NCBI GenBank assembly: GCA_929200295.1
Contig: CAKMZE010000052.1
Coordinates: forward strand, 1 to 11,616
Length of the DNA stretch: 11,616 nucleotides
Origin: an uncultured Alphaproteobacteria bacterium
GTDB taxonomy: Bacteria > Pseudomonadota > Alphaproteobacteria > Rhodobacterales > Rhodobacteraceae
Direction: 5' to 3'
In this document: positions 1 to 6,592 of the stretch, piece by piece
How positions within the stretch are numbered: position 1 is the stretch's first letter
How the letters are laid out: each line of letters starts with the position of its first letter
The notes under the pieces: generated by a model
Told to the model about the DNA's origin: nothing
Seen by the model: the letters and a program-made list of their open reading frames with translations, nothing else
Database searches by the model: none
Program-made: the position numbers and the translations under genes

Positions 1-1
1 A

Positions 2-1015
2 GGATCTGATACGCTTTATGGCGGTTCTGGTAGCGGCTTAGACGAGCTATATGGAGGTGCCGAAGCAGATAGCCTTTATGGTGGTGCCGGTGAGGATTTG
101 TTAAAAGGCGGTACCGGCGATGATATCATCGATGGTGGTGATGCTGTTGACTATGGTTATGGCGATGGACAAGTAGATGTTGCCATCTTCTCTGGTAACA
201 TGGATGATTATGCCTTTTCCGTAAATGATGATGGATCGATGCAGGTGGATGGACCGGATGGTTCTGACAAGGTGCTTAATGTTGAAATATTACGGTTTGA
301 CGATGGCGATCTCGCGGTTGGTGAGGATACAGCAGGTTATGCAACGCTTACAGCCGAAAGCGGTAGCGAGGTGCCGATCTGTTTTGCTGCGGGTGTATTG
401 ATCAGAACAGAAAATGGTCAGGTTCCTGTTGAGCAATTGAACGTAGGTGACTGCGTTGAAACAGCTGATGGTGGATCGCAGCCGATCCGGTGGATTGGAA
501 AGCGGGCGCTGACAGAGCAAGAGTTACTTGCGCATGAGAACTTCCGCCCTATTCGGATCAAAGCGGGTGCGCTTGGTCAGTCTCTGCCTGAGACAGATCT
601 CGTTGTCTCACCACAACACAGGGTCTTGGTACGCTCAAAGGTCGCACAGCGGATGTTCGGCCAGTTTGAAGTCTTGGTCGCTGCGAAGCATCTGCTTGCT
701 CTGCCAGGGATCGAGATTGCAGAAGATCTTGCGACGGTTGACTACTACCATATCTTGCTGGATCAGCATCACATTGTGTTTGCAAATGATGCGCCATCTG
801 AGACGTTGCTCTTAGGGTCACAGACATTGAAAACAGTAAGCAAGAAATCCCGCAAAGAAATCTTGGGGCTCTTCCCTGAGTTTGAAAATGTGGAATCGCT
901 GGCAAGACCATGCAGACCGTTGGCGAAGGGGCGGCAAGGACGCAAGATTGCCGCGCGGCACCACAAAAACGGCATTGTGCTTTTCTCAGATGAGAAGATC
1001 ACAAACGTCGCCTAA
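2..1015 (+). CDS. RTX-repeat protein with C-terminal Hint_2 domain (5' partial)
   Basis: The reading frame is open to the left edge, so the gene starts upstream of the window and only its C-terminal 338 codons are present. The first 45 or so residues are glycine/aspartate-rich nonapeptides of the GGxGxDxLY type, the calcium-binding RTX repeats of type I-secreted proteins. A short acidic segment ending in VEILRFDDGDLAV follows, as is usual after such repeats. Next comes a Hint (hedgehog/intein) domain opening with CFAAG; the nucleophilic Cys codon is at 380-382. The conserved SPQHRVLV block has its His codon at 617-619, and the domain closes with a HHIVFAND motif. A basic tail of about 75 residues follows. 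Family knowledge: Hint_2 domains commonly end RTX proteins in Rhodobacteraceae and may self-process. Secretion and cleavage are inferred here. The TTG at 98 is internal to the repeats and is not the start. Confidence 0.9.
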   Translation, partial: GSDTLYGGSGSGLDELYGGAEADSLYGGAGEDLLKGGTGDDIIDGGDAVDYGYGDGQVDVAIFSGNMDDYAFSVNDDGSMQVDGPDGSDKVLNVEILRFDDGDLAVGEDTAGYATLTAESGSEVPICFAAGVLIRTENGQVPVEQLNVGDCVETADGGSQPIRWIGKRALTEQELLAHENFRPIRIKAGALGQSLPETDLVVSPQHRVLVRSKVAQRMFGQFEVLVAAKHLLALPGIEIAEDLATVDYYHILLDQHHIVFANDAPSETLLLGSQTLKTVSKKSRKEILGLFPEFENVESLARPCRPLAKGRQGRKIAARHHKNGIVLFSDEKITNVA

Positions 1016-1020
1016 AACTG

Positions 1021-1053
1021 CGGCGCCTCGGGGAAACCTGAGGCGCCGTTTTT
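1021..1053 (+). terminator. Strong Rho-independent terminator of the Hint gene
   Basis: A nine-base perfect stem (1021-1029 with 1040-1048) extends inward through one G-U and two G-C pairs to a GAAA tetraloop (1033-1036). Five T residues (1049-1053) follow directly. It lies 5 bases after the stop codon of the RTX/Hint gene, so it clearly ends that transcript. Confidence 0.93.
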
Positions 1054-1070
1054 CAACTGCATTTTACGAT

Positions 1071-1087
1071 GCACACATTAAGTGTGC
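1071..1087 (+). repeat. Short hairpin GCACAC-N5-GTGTGC
   Basis: A perfect six-base inverted repeat with a five-base loop is followed by TTTGCTTT. It lies 18 bases after the strong terminator and may be a weak back-up terminator. A separate ten-base palindrome, GCTTTAAAGC, sits at 1091-1100. The minus-strand RidA-family transcript also runs out into this stretch, but no T tract follows either hairpin on that strand. The function is unproven. Confidence 0.4.
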
Positions 1088-1130
1088 TTTGCTTTAAAGC
1101 TGTTATAGATGGCCTTGTACGATAAGCGGT

Positions 1131-1526
1131 TCATGAAGCTGCGGTTGCTTCGATCTCAAACAGCAATCCTGGAATTGCAAGCCGCGAAACTTCTAACAAT
1201 GTCATAGGCGGTGCGATTGCAGCGGCCGCTAGCCGTTCTCCAAGAACATGGAAGTTCTCCAAGGTCGCATCAATATCCGTCGTAAAAAGCCGTAAACCTG
1301 TGATGTTATGGGCTGTCATCTGTGCCTTAGTAAGTACAGCCTCAAGATTATTATATGCTAGGCGCATTTGGCCAAGCATATCATCAGGGTGTTGCGGCTG
1401 ACCGTATTGATTAACGGCTGTTTGCCCTGCGCAAATGAGCTGGCGGGTGCTGTTTTCGATGATCTCGCCTTGGTTATAGCCAAATTTCAGTGACCAATCC
1501 CAAGGATTTACTGCTGTACGATGCAT
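1131..1526 (-). CDS. RidA (YjgF/YER057c/UK114) family protein, non-canonical
   Basis: This 131-residue protein has the length and fold signature of the RidA family: ICAGQTA near residue 31, then LFTTDID near 80, and EVSRL followed by FEIEA at the C-terminus. Canonical RidA hydrolyses reactive enamines such as 2-aminoacrylate, using an arginine (Arg105 in E. coli) in a PARS motif. Here the aligned motif is PPMT, with Met108 in place of that Arg, so it probably belongs to a Rid subfamily without classical enamine deaminase activity. The start is the ATG at 1524-1526, preceded by a good AAGGAG ribosome site (1534-1539); a longer reading frame upstream runs into the promoter. The gene is divergent from a WYL regulator that probably controls it. 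The substrate is unknown. Confidence 0.88.
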   Translation of the reverse strand: MHRTAVNPWDWSLKFGYNQGEIIENSTRQLICAGQTAVNQYGQPQHPDDMLGQMRLAYNNLEAVLTKAQMTAHNITGLRLFTTDIDATLENFHVLGERLAAAAIAPPMTLLEVSRLAIPGLLFEIEATAAS

Positions 1527-1553
1527 TTTAAGTCTCCTTTTCGAATTGCATGT

Positions 1554-1559
1554 ATTATA
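1554..1559 (-). promoter_or_regulatory. TATAAT -10 box for the RidA-family gene
   Basis: On the minus strand the hexamer is a perfect TATAAT. It lies 27 bases upstream of the RidA-family ATG, leaving a short leader that contains the AAGGAG ribosome site. No TTGACA-like -35 hexamer is visible at 16-18 bases. The expected -35 position is instead occupied by the inverted repeat at 1574-1590, so the promoter may depend on an activator bound there. The functional reading is inference. Confidence 0.55.
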
Positions 1560-1566
1560 GGTAAAA

Positions 1567-1572
1567 TATAAT
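1567..1572 (+). promoter_or_regulatory. TATAAT -10 box for the WYL regulator gene
   Basis: A perfect TATAAT on the plus strand predicts transcription starting near 1579, inside the inverted repeat at 1574-1590. This would place the ATG at 1571 upstream of the transcript start, which argues for one of the downstream starts (1598, 1604 or 1610). No good -35 hexamer is seen. The box lies only 7 bases from the opposing -10 box of the RidA-family gene, so the two promoters cannot easily be occupied together. Confidence 0.45.
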
Positions 1573-1573
1573 G

Positions 1574-1590
1574 GTGCCATTTTTTGGCAC
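1574..1590. promoter_or_regulatory. Inverted repeat GTGCCA-N5-TGGCAC, likely operator
   Basis: Two perfect six-base half-sites are separated by a run of T residues. The repeat sits over the predicted +1 of the regulator gene and at the -35 position of the divergent RidA-family gene. That position suits a dimeric autorepressor that also controls its neighbour. The WYL regulator encoded next door is the obvious candidate ligand, but binding is inference. Confidence 0.6.
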
Positions 1591-1597
1591 TAAATAT

Positions 1598-2326
1598 ATG
1601 GGTATGAAAATGAATGTACGGCTTCGCCATGATATGATCATCCGTGCATTGCGGAGAAGCAGCACTGCGACAGTTGCAGAATTGGCAGAAACGGTCAGTG
1701 TATCGCGCCGCACAGTTCTGCGCGATATCGGTGCCTTGCGAGAGCAGGGATTTATCATTGATACTGAACCTGGGCCCGGTGGAGGTGTGCAAATTGATCC
1801 GCAGTCGATTCAGACAACGACTAGGCTTTCAGTGCCAGAGATTTTTGCTTTGCTCCTTAGCGTTGCCACGATGCGGGCCGCACGTAGCTTACCGTTTTCC
1901 GATCTCGCAGATAGCGGGTTGGCTAAGATTGAACAGTCTTTACCGCAAGACAAACTGCGTGATCTTCGTAGGTTTTTGAGCCGACTATATGTCGGGCAAA
2001 TCCCGCGTGGTGAAGACATATCAGATGTGGGCGGAATGGATTCGGCACTATTGCCCGCGTTTGAAACTGCGTTTTTGCAGAACCTGCGTCTCCGGTTTCA
2101 ATATAAAGATGCCAAAGGGCGTGTGACCACACGTGAGGTTGAACCGCAAGCGATGCTGATTTTACCGCCATTATGGTACTTGGTCGCATGGGATCCGTTG
2201 CGTGATGATTTTCGTCATTTCCGTATGGATCGCATTACGCAGCCAGAGCACGTACCCGGCGTAAAATTCCGCACGCGTCATGTCCCATTTGCCGACGATG
2301 TTTGTCCGTATCAAGCGATGACGTAA
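1598..2326 (+). CDS. YafY-type HTH and WYL-domain transcriptional regulator
   Basis: This is a DNA-binding regulator of about 242 residues. The N-terminal winged helix-turn-helix of the HTH_11/DeoR-like kind spans roughly residues 10-65: VAELAETVSVSRRTVLRDI, then a wing ending PGGGVQI. A central linker leads to a C-terminal WYL domain with the literal Trp-Tyr-Leu at residues 193-195 (bases 2174-2182), followed by FRHFRMDRI. WYL domains are ligand-sensing modules that have been linked to nucleotides and small effectors. The start is uncertain: ATGs at 1598, 1604 and 1610 are in frame, none has a strong ribosome site, and the frame also opens at 1571. I reject 1571 because a -10 box and operator-like repeat overlap it. 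The divergent RidA-family gene is its probable target, and autoregulation is likely. It converges on hemC with a 44-base gap. Confidence 0.88.
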   Translation: MGMKMNVRLRHDMIIRALRRSSTATVAELAETVSVSRRTVLRDIGALREQGFIIDTEPGPGGGVQIDPQSIQTTTRLSVPEIFALLLSVATMRAARSLPFSDLADSGLAKIEQSLPQDKLRDLRRFLSRLYVGQIPRGEDISDVGGMDSALLPAFETAFLQNLRLRFQYKDAKGRVTTREVEPQAMLILPPLWYLVAWDPLRDDFRHFRMDRITQPEHVPGVKFRTRHVPFADDVCPYQAMT

Positions 2327-2370
2327 TTATTGGGCATAGATTTCACCAAAGCGATAAAGGCGTGTATTTT

Positions 2371-3315
2371 TCAATACCAGTCAAAGAATCCATTTGGTGC
2401 ATGCGCGCGCATATCTTGCCCCATTTTCTGGCCTGCCTCTGCACCATCAGCGATGTCGCAGGTGATATCATCGGCGATCATATCTGTGCCATCGGGGCGT
2501 AGCACTTGCCCACGCAAACGAAGCTGCCCGTCTTCAAACTCAGCCAACCCTGCGATTGGTGTTTCGCAAGACCCATCAAGGGACGCAAGAAACGCGCGCT
2601 CAGCGGAGAGCCTTTGGCCGGTTGGGGTATCGTGTATCGCGCCCAGTAGATCAGCGGTTTGCGTATCATCAACACGCCGCTCAATCCCGATCGCGCCTTG
2701 CGCAACAGCAGGCAGCATATCGCGCGTGGAAATTGCGGTATAGGGCACATGCGCCATTTCTAATCGGTTCAACCCGGCCATGGCTAAAAACGTGGCTTTG
2801 GCCACGCCGTCATCTAGCTTTTTCAGGCGGGTTTGGACATTGCCGCGGAACTCAACAACTGTCAGGTCTGGTCTGCGATAGCGTAGCTGTGCGGCACGTC
2901 TGAGCGAGGATGTCCCGACAAGAGCACCTGCTTCCAGATCACTGAGGCCCGAATCCTGCGGGGAAATGAACGCGTCGCGCACGTCTTCGCGTGGCAGATA
3001 TGTGTCTAGGATCAGCCCATCAGGCTGTATCGTTGGCATATCCTTCATCGAATGCACAGCGATGTCGATACGCCCGGTAAGCAGGTCATCCTCGATCTCG
3101 CGGGTAAAAAGCCCCTTACCGCCGAGCTCTTTTAACGGACGGTCAATGATCTTATCGCCAGTGGTTTTGATCACCACAATTTCAAATGCCTCAGAGGGGA
3201 GATCAAACGCCTCGGTTAGGCGCGCGCGGGTTTCATAAGCCTGCGCAAGTGCTAGCGGTGATCCGCGTGTGCCGATCTTAAGCGGCGCATCAGGAGAAGG
3301 GAGATGTCGTGTCAT
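2371..3315 (-). CDS. hemC: Porphobilinogen deaminase (hydroxymethylbilane synthase)
   Basis: HemC (314 residues, cytoplasmic) joins four porphobilinogen molecules head to tail into hydroxymethylbilane, the linear tetrapyrrole precursor of haem, sirohaem, cobalamin and bacteriochlorophyll. The sequence shows the full set of family marks: KIGTRGSPLALAQA at the N-terminus, the GGKGLFTREIE loop, and VHSMKDMPT with the catalytic Asp92. It also has the substrate-binding GTSSLRRAAQLR and the signature LDGSCETPIAG, whose Cys250 carries the dipyrromethane cofactor. The length is normal and the gene is intact. The ATG at 3313-3315 is preceded by a strong AGGAAGG ribosome site. It is divergent from hemE across about 98 bases, an arrangement that suits joint control of the pathway. 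No operator was recognised there. Confidence 0.98.
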   Translation of the reverse strand: MTRHLPSPDAPLKIGTRGSPLALAQAYETRARLTEAFDLPSEAFEIVVIKTTGDKIIDRPLKELGGKGLFTREIEDDLLTGRIDIAVHSMKDMPTIQPDGLILDTYLPREDVRDAFISPQDSGLSDLEAGALVGTSSLRRAAQLRYRRPDLTVVEFRGNVQTRLKKLDDGVAKATFLAMAGLNRLEMAHVPYTAISTRDMLPAVAQGAIGIERRVDDTQTADLLGAIHDTPTGQRLSAERAFLASLDGSCETPIAGLAEFEDGQLRLRGQVLRPDGTDMIADDITCDIADGAEAGQKMGQDMRAHAPNGFFDWY

Positions 3316-3413
3316 AAATCCTTCCTAGAGCCGCAAACAGGGGCTGGCAAGGTTGTGTCTCGCTCATGAGCCGCTACAAGATGCATCAACAGCATTCACG
3401 AAGGGCGGCTATC

Positions 3414-4448
3414 ATGACAACGCAAAAGACGATTCTTCGGGCGCTTGCGGGTGAGGCCCTGCCAACACCGCCGATTTGGATGATGCGTCAGGCGGGCCGA
3501 TATTTGCCAGAGTACCGTGCAACGCGGGCGCAAGCCGGGGATTTTCTGTCGCTTTGCTATAATCCTGATCTCGCAGCTGAGGTGACGCTTCAGCCTATTC
3601 GGCGATATGGGTTTGATGCTGCGATCCTTTTTGCGGATATATTGCTCGTCCCGCAGGCTTTGGGCGCTGATTTGTGGTTTGTCACGGGTGAGGGGCCAAG
3701 GCTTTCAACGATCACAACACAGGCAGAGCTTGATCAGCTCAAGCCTGTTGACGCGATCCATGACACGCTGGCCCCTGTGTATGAAACAGTGCGGATCCTA
3801 GCGCGTGAGCTGCCGAAAGAGACGACGTTAATCGGTTTTGCAGGGGCGCCGTGGACCGTCGCCACCTATATGATCGCAGGCCAAGGCACTCCTGATCAGG
3901 GGCCTGCCCATGCGCTGAAAGCTGAAAATAGGGCGGTTTTTGATGCGCTACTTGCAAGGATAACAGAGGCCACGATTGCCTATCTCTCGCATCAGATTGA
4001 TGCAGGGGCAGAGGTGGTTAAGCTGTTTGATAGCTGGGCCGGGTCATTACAAGACGCAGATTTCCAGCGCTATTCAATCGCCCCCATGCAGCAGATTACC
4101 CAAGCGCTGAAAGCGCGCTACCCGGATGTGCCTGTGATCGCCTTTCCCCGTGGCGCAGGTCTGCGCTATGCGGGTGCGCATGCAGCTATTGGGGCAGAAT
4201 GCATCGCGGTGGATGATGCGGTGAGCTCAAGCTGGGTTGCAAAGCATGTGCAAAATAGTGGCTGCGTGCAGGGTCATCTGAAGTCATCGCATATGGTGAC
4301 AGGAGGGGATGCTTTGGTGACTGAGACCCGCGCCATGGTGCAGGCGCTCTCTGGTGGGCCGCATATCTTTAACCTTGGCCACGGGATCACACCCGATGCA
4401 GACCCTGATAACGTGCAGCGAATGATCGACACGGTGCGCGGCGGTTAG
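3414..4448 (+). CDS. hemE: Uroporphyrinogen decarboxylase
   Basis: HemE (344 residues, cytoplasmic) removes the four acetate carboxyls of uroporphyrinogen III to give coproporphyrinogen III, the step committing tetrapyrrole flow to protohaem and chlorophyll-type pigments. Signature 1, WMMRQAGRYLPEYR, is at residues 22-35. ILFADILLVPQALG carries the catalytic Asp75, and signature 2, GFAGAPWTVATYM, is at 141-153. LFDSWAGSL and FNLGHGITPD (His323) complete the active site. The frame opens earlier, at 3366, but I take the ATG at 3414. It has an AAGGG ribosome site 8 bases upstream, gives the usual family length, and leaves room for the hemC/hemE divergent promoters. Near residue 280 the family's common QGNLDP block reads QGHLKS; this may be a lineage feature, not a defect. 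Confidence 0.97.
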   Translation: MTTQKTILRALAGEALPTPPIWMMRQAGRYLPEYRATRAQAGDFLSLCYNPDLAAEVTLQPIRRYGFDAAILFADILLVPQALGADLWFVTGEGPRLSTITTQAELDQLKPVDAIHDTLAPVYETVRILARELPKETTLIGFAGAPWTVATYMIAGQGTPDQGPAHALKAENRAVFDALLARITEATIAYLSHQIDAGAEVVKLFDSWAGSLQDADFQRYSIAPMQQITQALKARYPDVPVIAFPRGAGLRYAGAHAAIGAECIAVDDAVSSSWVAKHVQNSGCVQGHLKSSHMVTGGDALVTETRAMVQALSGGPHIFNLGHGITPDADPDNVQRMIDTVRGG

Positions 4449-4467
4449 GTCTATGTATCCGCCCCAC

Positions 4468-4496
4468 TTGTTAAATATCGCAACTCTTGCTCTAAC
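4468..4496 (+). promoter_or_regulatory. pncB: Candidate sigma-70-like promoter of pncB
   Basis: TTGTTA (4468-4473) and TCTAAC (4491-4496) are separated by 17 bases, each matching four of six consensus positions. The predicted transcription start is near 4503, about 20 bases before the pncB ATG. It lies in the 74-base gap after hemE, so pncB may have its own promoter as well as read-through from hemE. Confidence 0.35.
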
Positions 4497-4507
4497 AGCG
4501 GCAAGAG
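4484..4507. promoter_or_regulatory. Inverted repeat CTCTTGC-N10-GCAAGAG upstream of pncB
   Basis: Two perfect seven-base half-sites, 10 bases apart, overlap the candidate -10 box and transcription start of pncB and end just before its ribosome site. No T tract follows, so it is not an intrinsic terminator. It could be the operator of an NAD-responsive repressor or a leader hairpin. The protein that binds it, if any, is unknown. Confidence 0.45.
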
Positions 4508-4522
4508 ACAAGGGAATTCTAA

Positions 4523-5815
4523 ATGGTTGATATTGCCACGCGTGTTTGGAACCACAAATGGAAGATTGATCCGATTGTGCGGTCTTTGATCGACACGGAT
4601 TTTTACAAGCTTCTGATGTGCCAATCGATTTATCGCAATAAACCCGACACGCGGGTGACGTTTTCACTGATCAACCGCTCACAGCATATCCGTCTGGCAG
4701 AGCTGGTGGATGAGGGCGAGCTGCGCGAGCAGTTGGATCATATCCGCTCGCTGTCATTGTCACGCGGAGAAAGCACATGGCTCCGTGGTAATACATTTTA
4801 TGGCAAGCGTCAGATGTTTAGCCCCGATTTCATGGCCTGGTTTGAGAACCTGCGCTTACCCGATTACCACCTTGAAAAACGCGATGGCCAATATGAGCTA
4901 ACATTTGAAGGATCATGGCCCGAGGTGATGCTTTGGGAGATCCCGGCGCTTTCTACGCTGATGGAGCTGCGGGGTCGTGCTGTTCTCAAAGATATGGGTA
5001 AGTTTGAGCTACAGGTGCTTTATGCCCGCGCGATGACAAAGCTTTGGGAAAAGGTTGAAAAGCTGCGTGATGTGCCTGATCTAAAGCTTGCTGATTTTGG
5101 CACACGCAGGCGGCATTCTTATCTCTGGCAAGACTGGTGTGTGCAGGCTCTCAAAGAAGGGTTGGGCGATGCCTTTGTTGGCACCTCCAATTGCCGGATC
5201 GCCATGCAACGCGAGATCGAGGCGATTGGCACCAATGCCCATGAATTGCCGATGGTTTATTCGGCCTTGGCGCAGGATGATGCGGCGCTGTTGCAAGCGC
5301 CCTATGATGTGCTGGCTGATTGGCAAGAAGAGCATGATGGTAATCTGCGGATCATCTTGCCCGATACATATGGCACCGAAGGGTTCCTTGATGGTGCGCC
5401 TGATTGGCTGGCCAGTTGGACAGGCATGCGGATCGATAGCGGCGATCCGGCAACTGGCGCTGAGCGCGCGATTGCATGGTGGATTGCGCGCGGCGAGGAT
5501 CCAACACAGAAACTGGTGATTTTCTCCGATGGGCTCGACGTTGATAAAATCGCGGCGTTACAAGCGCAGTTTGCAGGCCGGGTACGCGTGTCCTTTGGGT
5601 GGGGCACGATGCTAACGAATGATTTCAAAGGGCTCGCAGAGGGCGATGCCCTCGCTCCGTTTTCATTGGTGTGTAAAGCCGTGTCAGCCAATGGCGTGTC
5701 GACAGTCAAACTGTCGGATAACCCACGCAAAGCCATGGGGCCGGCATCAGAAATCGCACGCTATAAACGCGTGTTTGGCGTGGGTGACCAAGATGAAATT
5801 GCAGTGGTGGTTTAG
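4523..5815 (+). CDS. pncB: Nicotinate phosphoribosyltransferase
   Basis: PncB (430 residues, cytoplasmic) converts nicotinate and PRPP to nicotinate mononucleotide with ATP hydrolysis, the entry step of the Preiss-Handler NAD salvage route. Diagnostic blocks are LIDTDFYKLLMCQSIYR near the N-terminus and ADFGTRRRHS at residues 190-199. GTNAHELPM has His240 at the position of the phosphorylated histidine. RIDSGDP, which binds phosphate and PRPP, is at 303-309, and VSFGWGTMLTND lies further on. The length is typical of the PncB subfamily in proteobacteria. The ATG at 4523 has an AAGGG ribosome site 8 bases upstream. Its stop codon overlaps by four bases the stop of the convergent HTH gene, with no terminator between them. 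Confidence 0.97.
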   Translation: MVDIATRVWNHKWKIDPIVRSLIDTDFYKLLMCQSIYRNKPDTRVTFSLINRSQHIRLAELVDEGELREQLDHIRSLSLSRGESTWLRGNTFYGKRQMFSPDFMAWFENLRLPDYHLEKRDGQYELTFEGSWPEVMLWEIPALSTLMELRGRAVLKDMGKFELQVLYARAMTKLWEKVEKLRDVPDLKLADFGTRRRHSYLWQDWCVQALKEGLGDAFVGTSNCRIAMQREIEAIGTNAHELPMVYSALAQDDAALLQAPYDVLADWQEEHDGNLRIILPDTYGTEGFLDGAPDWLASWTGMRIDSGDPATGAERAIAWWIARGEDPTQKLVIFSDGLDVDKIAALQAQFAGRVRVSFGWGTMLTNDFKGLAEGDALAPFSLVCKAVSANGVSTVKLSDNPRKAMGPASEIARYKRVFGVGDQDEIAVVV

Positions 5816-6345
5816 GCTAAAACAGGCTCTAACAAAGCGGTTTTGAGCTTGCGCTGCGTCTCGGCAATGGGTTCTTTGATTTGAACACCAAAGTTCACAT
5901 AGCGTGTCACCAGTGCCTCATGATAGGTTGTGATTTCAGTTTTGCCATTGAGATAGAGCCATTTGGCAACCTCTACCCAATCCCATAATGGGCTTGATGT
6001 GGTGACGCGCGCAAATGGCTGCGGAAAGCCTTGGCCGCGCGTGCCTTTTTCGTAGTTTGAAATGGCAGCTTTGGTTAGGCCTGATCTGGTTGCGATGTCT
6101 GCGGCATTAACGAGGTAATCAGGCTCAAACCGCTTAATCTCTGCGCCTGCCGCGATCACGTTGCCATGGGCTGAGAAAACAGCGCTGTCGTATGTTTTGT
6201 CCATACGGTCAAAACACACGGCCACCGCGCCATGCATCAGGGCAAGCGTTGCATCATCGCAGCCGGCTTCGAAAAATCGATCTTCGAAATCGTCTGCGTG
6301 CGGGTCAACCCCGCTGACGATAAAGGTAAAGCTATGCGTTTCCAT
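5812..6345 (-). CDS. Helix-turn-helix protein, candidate antitoxin/regulator of a HicA-like partner
   Basis: This protein is predicted to have 177 residues. The N-terminal domain (about 1-75) is an alpha/beta segment with FTFIVSGVD, FFEAGCDDATL and VAVCFDR, then a helix around TYDSAVFSA. A helix-turn-helix at about 80-101 follows (LVNAADIATRSGLTKAAISNYEKG), then RVTTSSPLWDWVEVAKWL and a helical tail. I recognise this pattern as a recurring family of uncharacterised bacterial HTH proteins. The ATG at 6343-6345 has no ribosome site and overlaps the end of the preceding small gene by 14 bases, so translation is probably coupled. The frame remains open further upstream to 6528 but reads antisense-like over the small gene. 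Its order after a HicA-like protein suggests an antitoxin that also represses its own operon; this is inference. It could equally be a plain regulator. Confidence 0.75.
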   Translation of the reverse strand: METHSFTFIVSGVDPHADDFEDRFFEAGCDDATLALMHGAVAVCFDRMDKTYDSAVFSAHGNVIAAGAEIKRFEPDYLVNAADIATRSGLTKAAISNYEKGTRGQGFPQPFARVTTSSPLWDWVEVAKWLYLNGKTEITTYHEALVTRYVNFGVQIKEPIAETQRKLKTALLEPVLA

Positions 6346-6565
6346 CACAATCACATTTTTCAACAAGCGCCCTAAGCGTTTTTGCATGGGCTTCTGGGTT
6401 TTTCGGTGTCCCCCAGACAGACATCCGGCATCCACTTCGGTCAGCATGTGCACAATAGACCCGAGCCCAAGCGTGACCGTTGCGGTTTTCGATACGCCAT
6501 CCCTTGCTTTCAAGAAAGCAAAGCGCATCTTCGATATGCTTGTTCTTATGTCTTTTGCGCGTCAA
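6332..6565 (-). CDS. Small HicA-like protein, candidate toxin of a two-gene unit
   Basis: This small basic protein has about 77 residues. The layout resembles the HicA/YcfA mRNA-interferase fold: a helix (IEDALCFLES), KGWRIENR, then Asn-Gly-His (29-31) where HicA has Gly-Ser-His with the catalytic histidine. A hydrophobic strand (WARVYC) and a final WGTPKNPEAHAKTLRALVEKC block follow. I know similar short proteins next to HTH genes in other bacteria, with no assigned function that I can recall. There is no in-frame ATG. I chose the TTG at 6563-6565 because an AAGGA site (6576-6580) precedes it; a TTG at 6599-6601 would give 89 residues. The gene is first in a two-gene minus-strand unit. A toxin role is inferred from shape and context only. 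Confidence 0.65.
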   Translation of the reverse strand: MTRKRHKNKHIEDALCFLESKGWRIENRNGHAWARVYCAHADRSGCRMSVWGTPKNPEAHAKTLRALVEKCDCDGNA

Positions 6566-6592
6566 CTTAACGTAGTCCTTATATCGGATATG

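Noticed and set aside
558..911. 117-codon minus-strand frame inside the RTX/Hint gene, and similar frames at 290-520 and 769-1002
   Set aside because: They lie opposite a clearly conserved coding region and show no domain or plausible start; they are shadow frames.
1527..1580. Longer 149-residue form of the RidA-family protein
   Set aside because: The extension covers the ribosome site and -10 box of the gene; the internal ATG at 1524-1526 has a good AAGGAG.
1571..1597. Upstream ATG start for the WYL regulator
   Set aside because: A TATAAT box and an operator-like inverted repeat overlap it, and the added residues resemble no family N-terminus.
6346..6528. N-terminal extension of the HTH protein to 238 residues
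   Set aside because: The extension overlaps the small HicA-like gene in another frame of the same strand and has no protein-like pattern, while the conserved part begins at METHSFTF.
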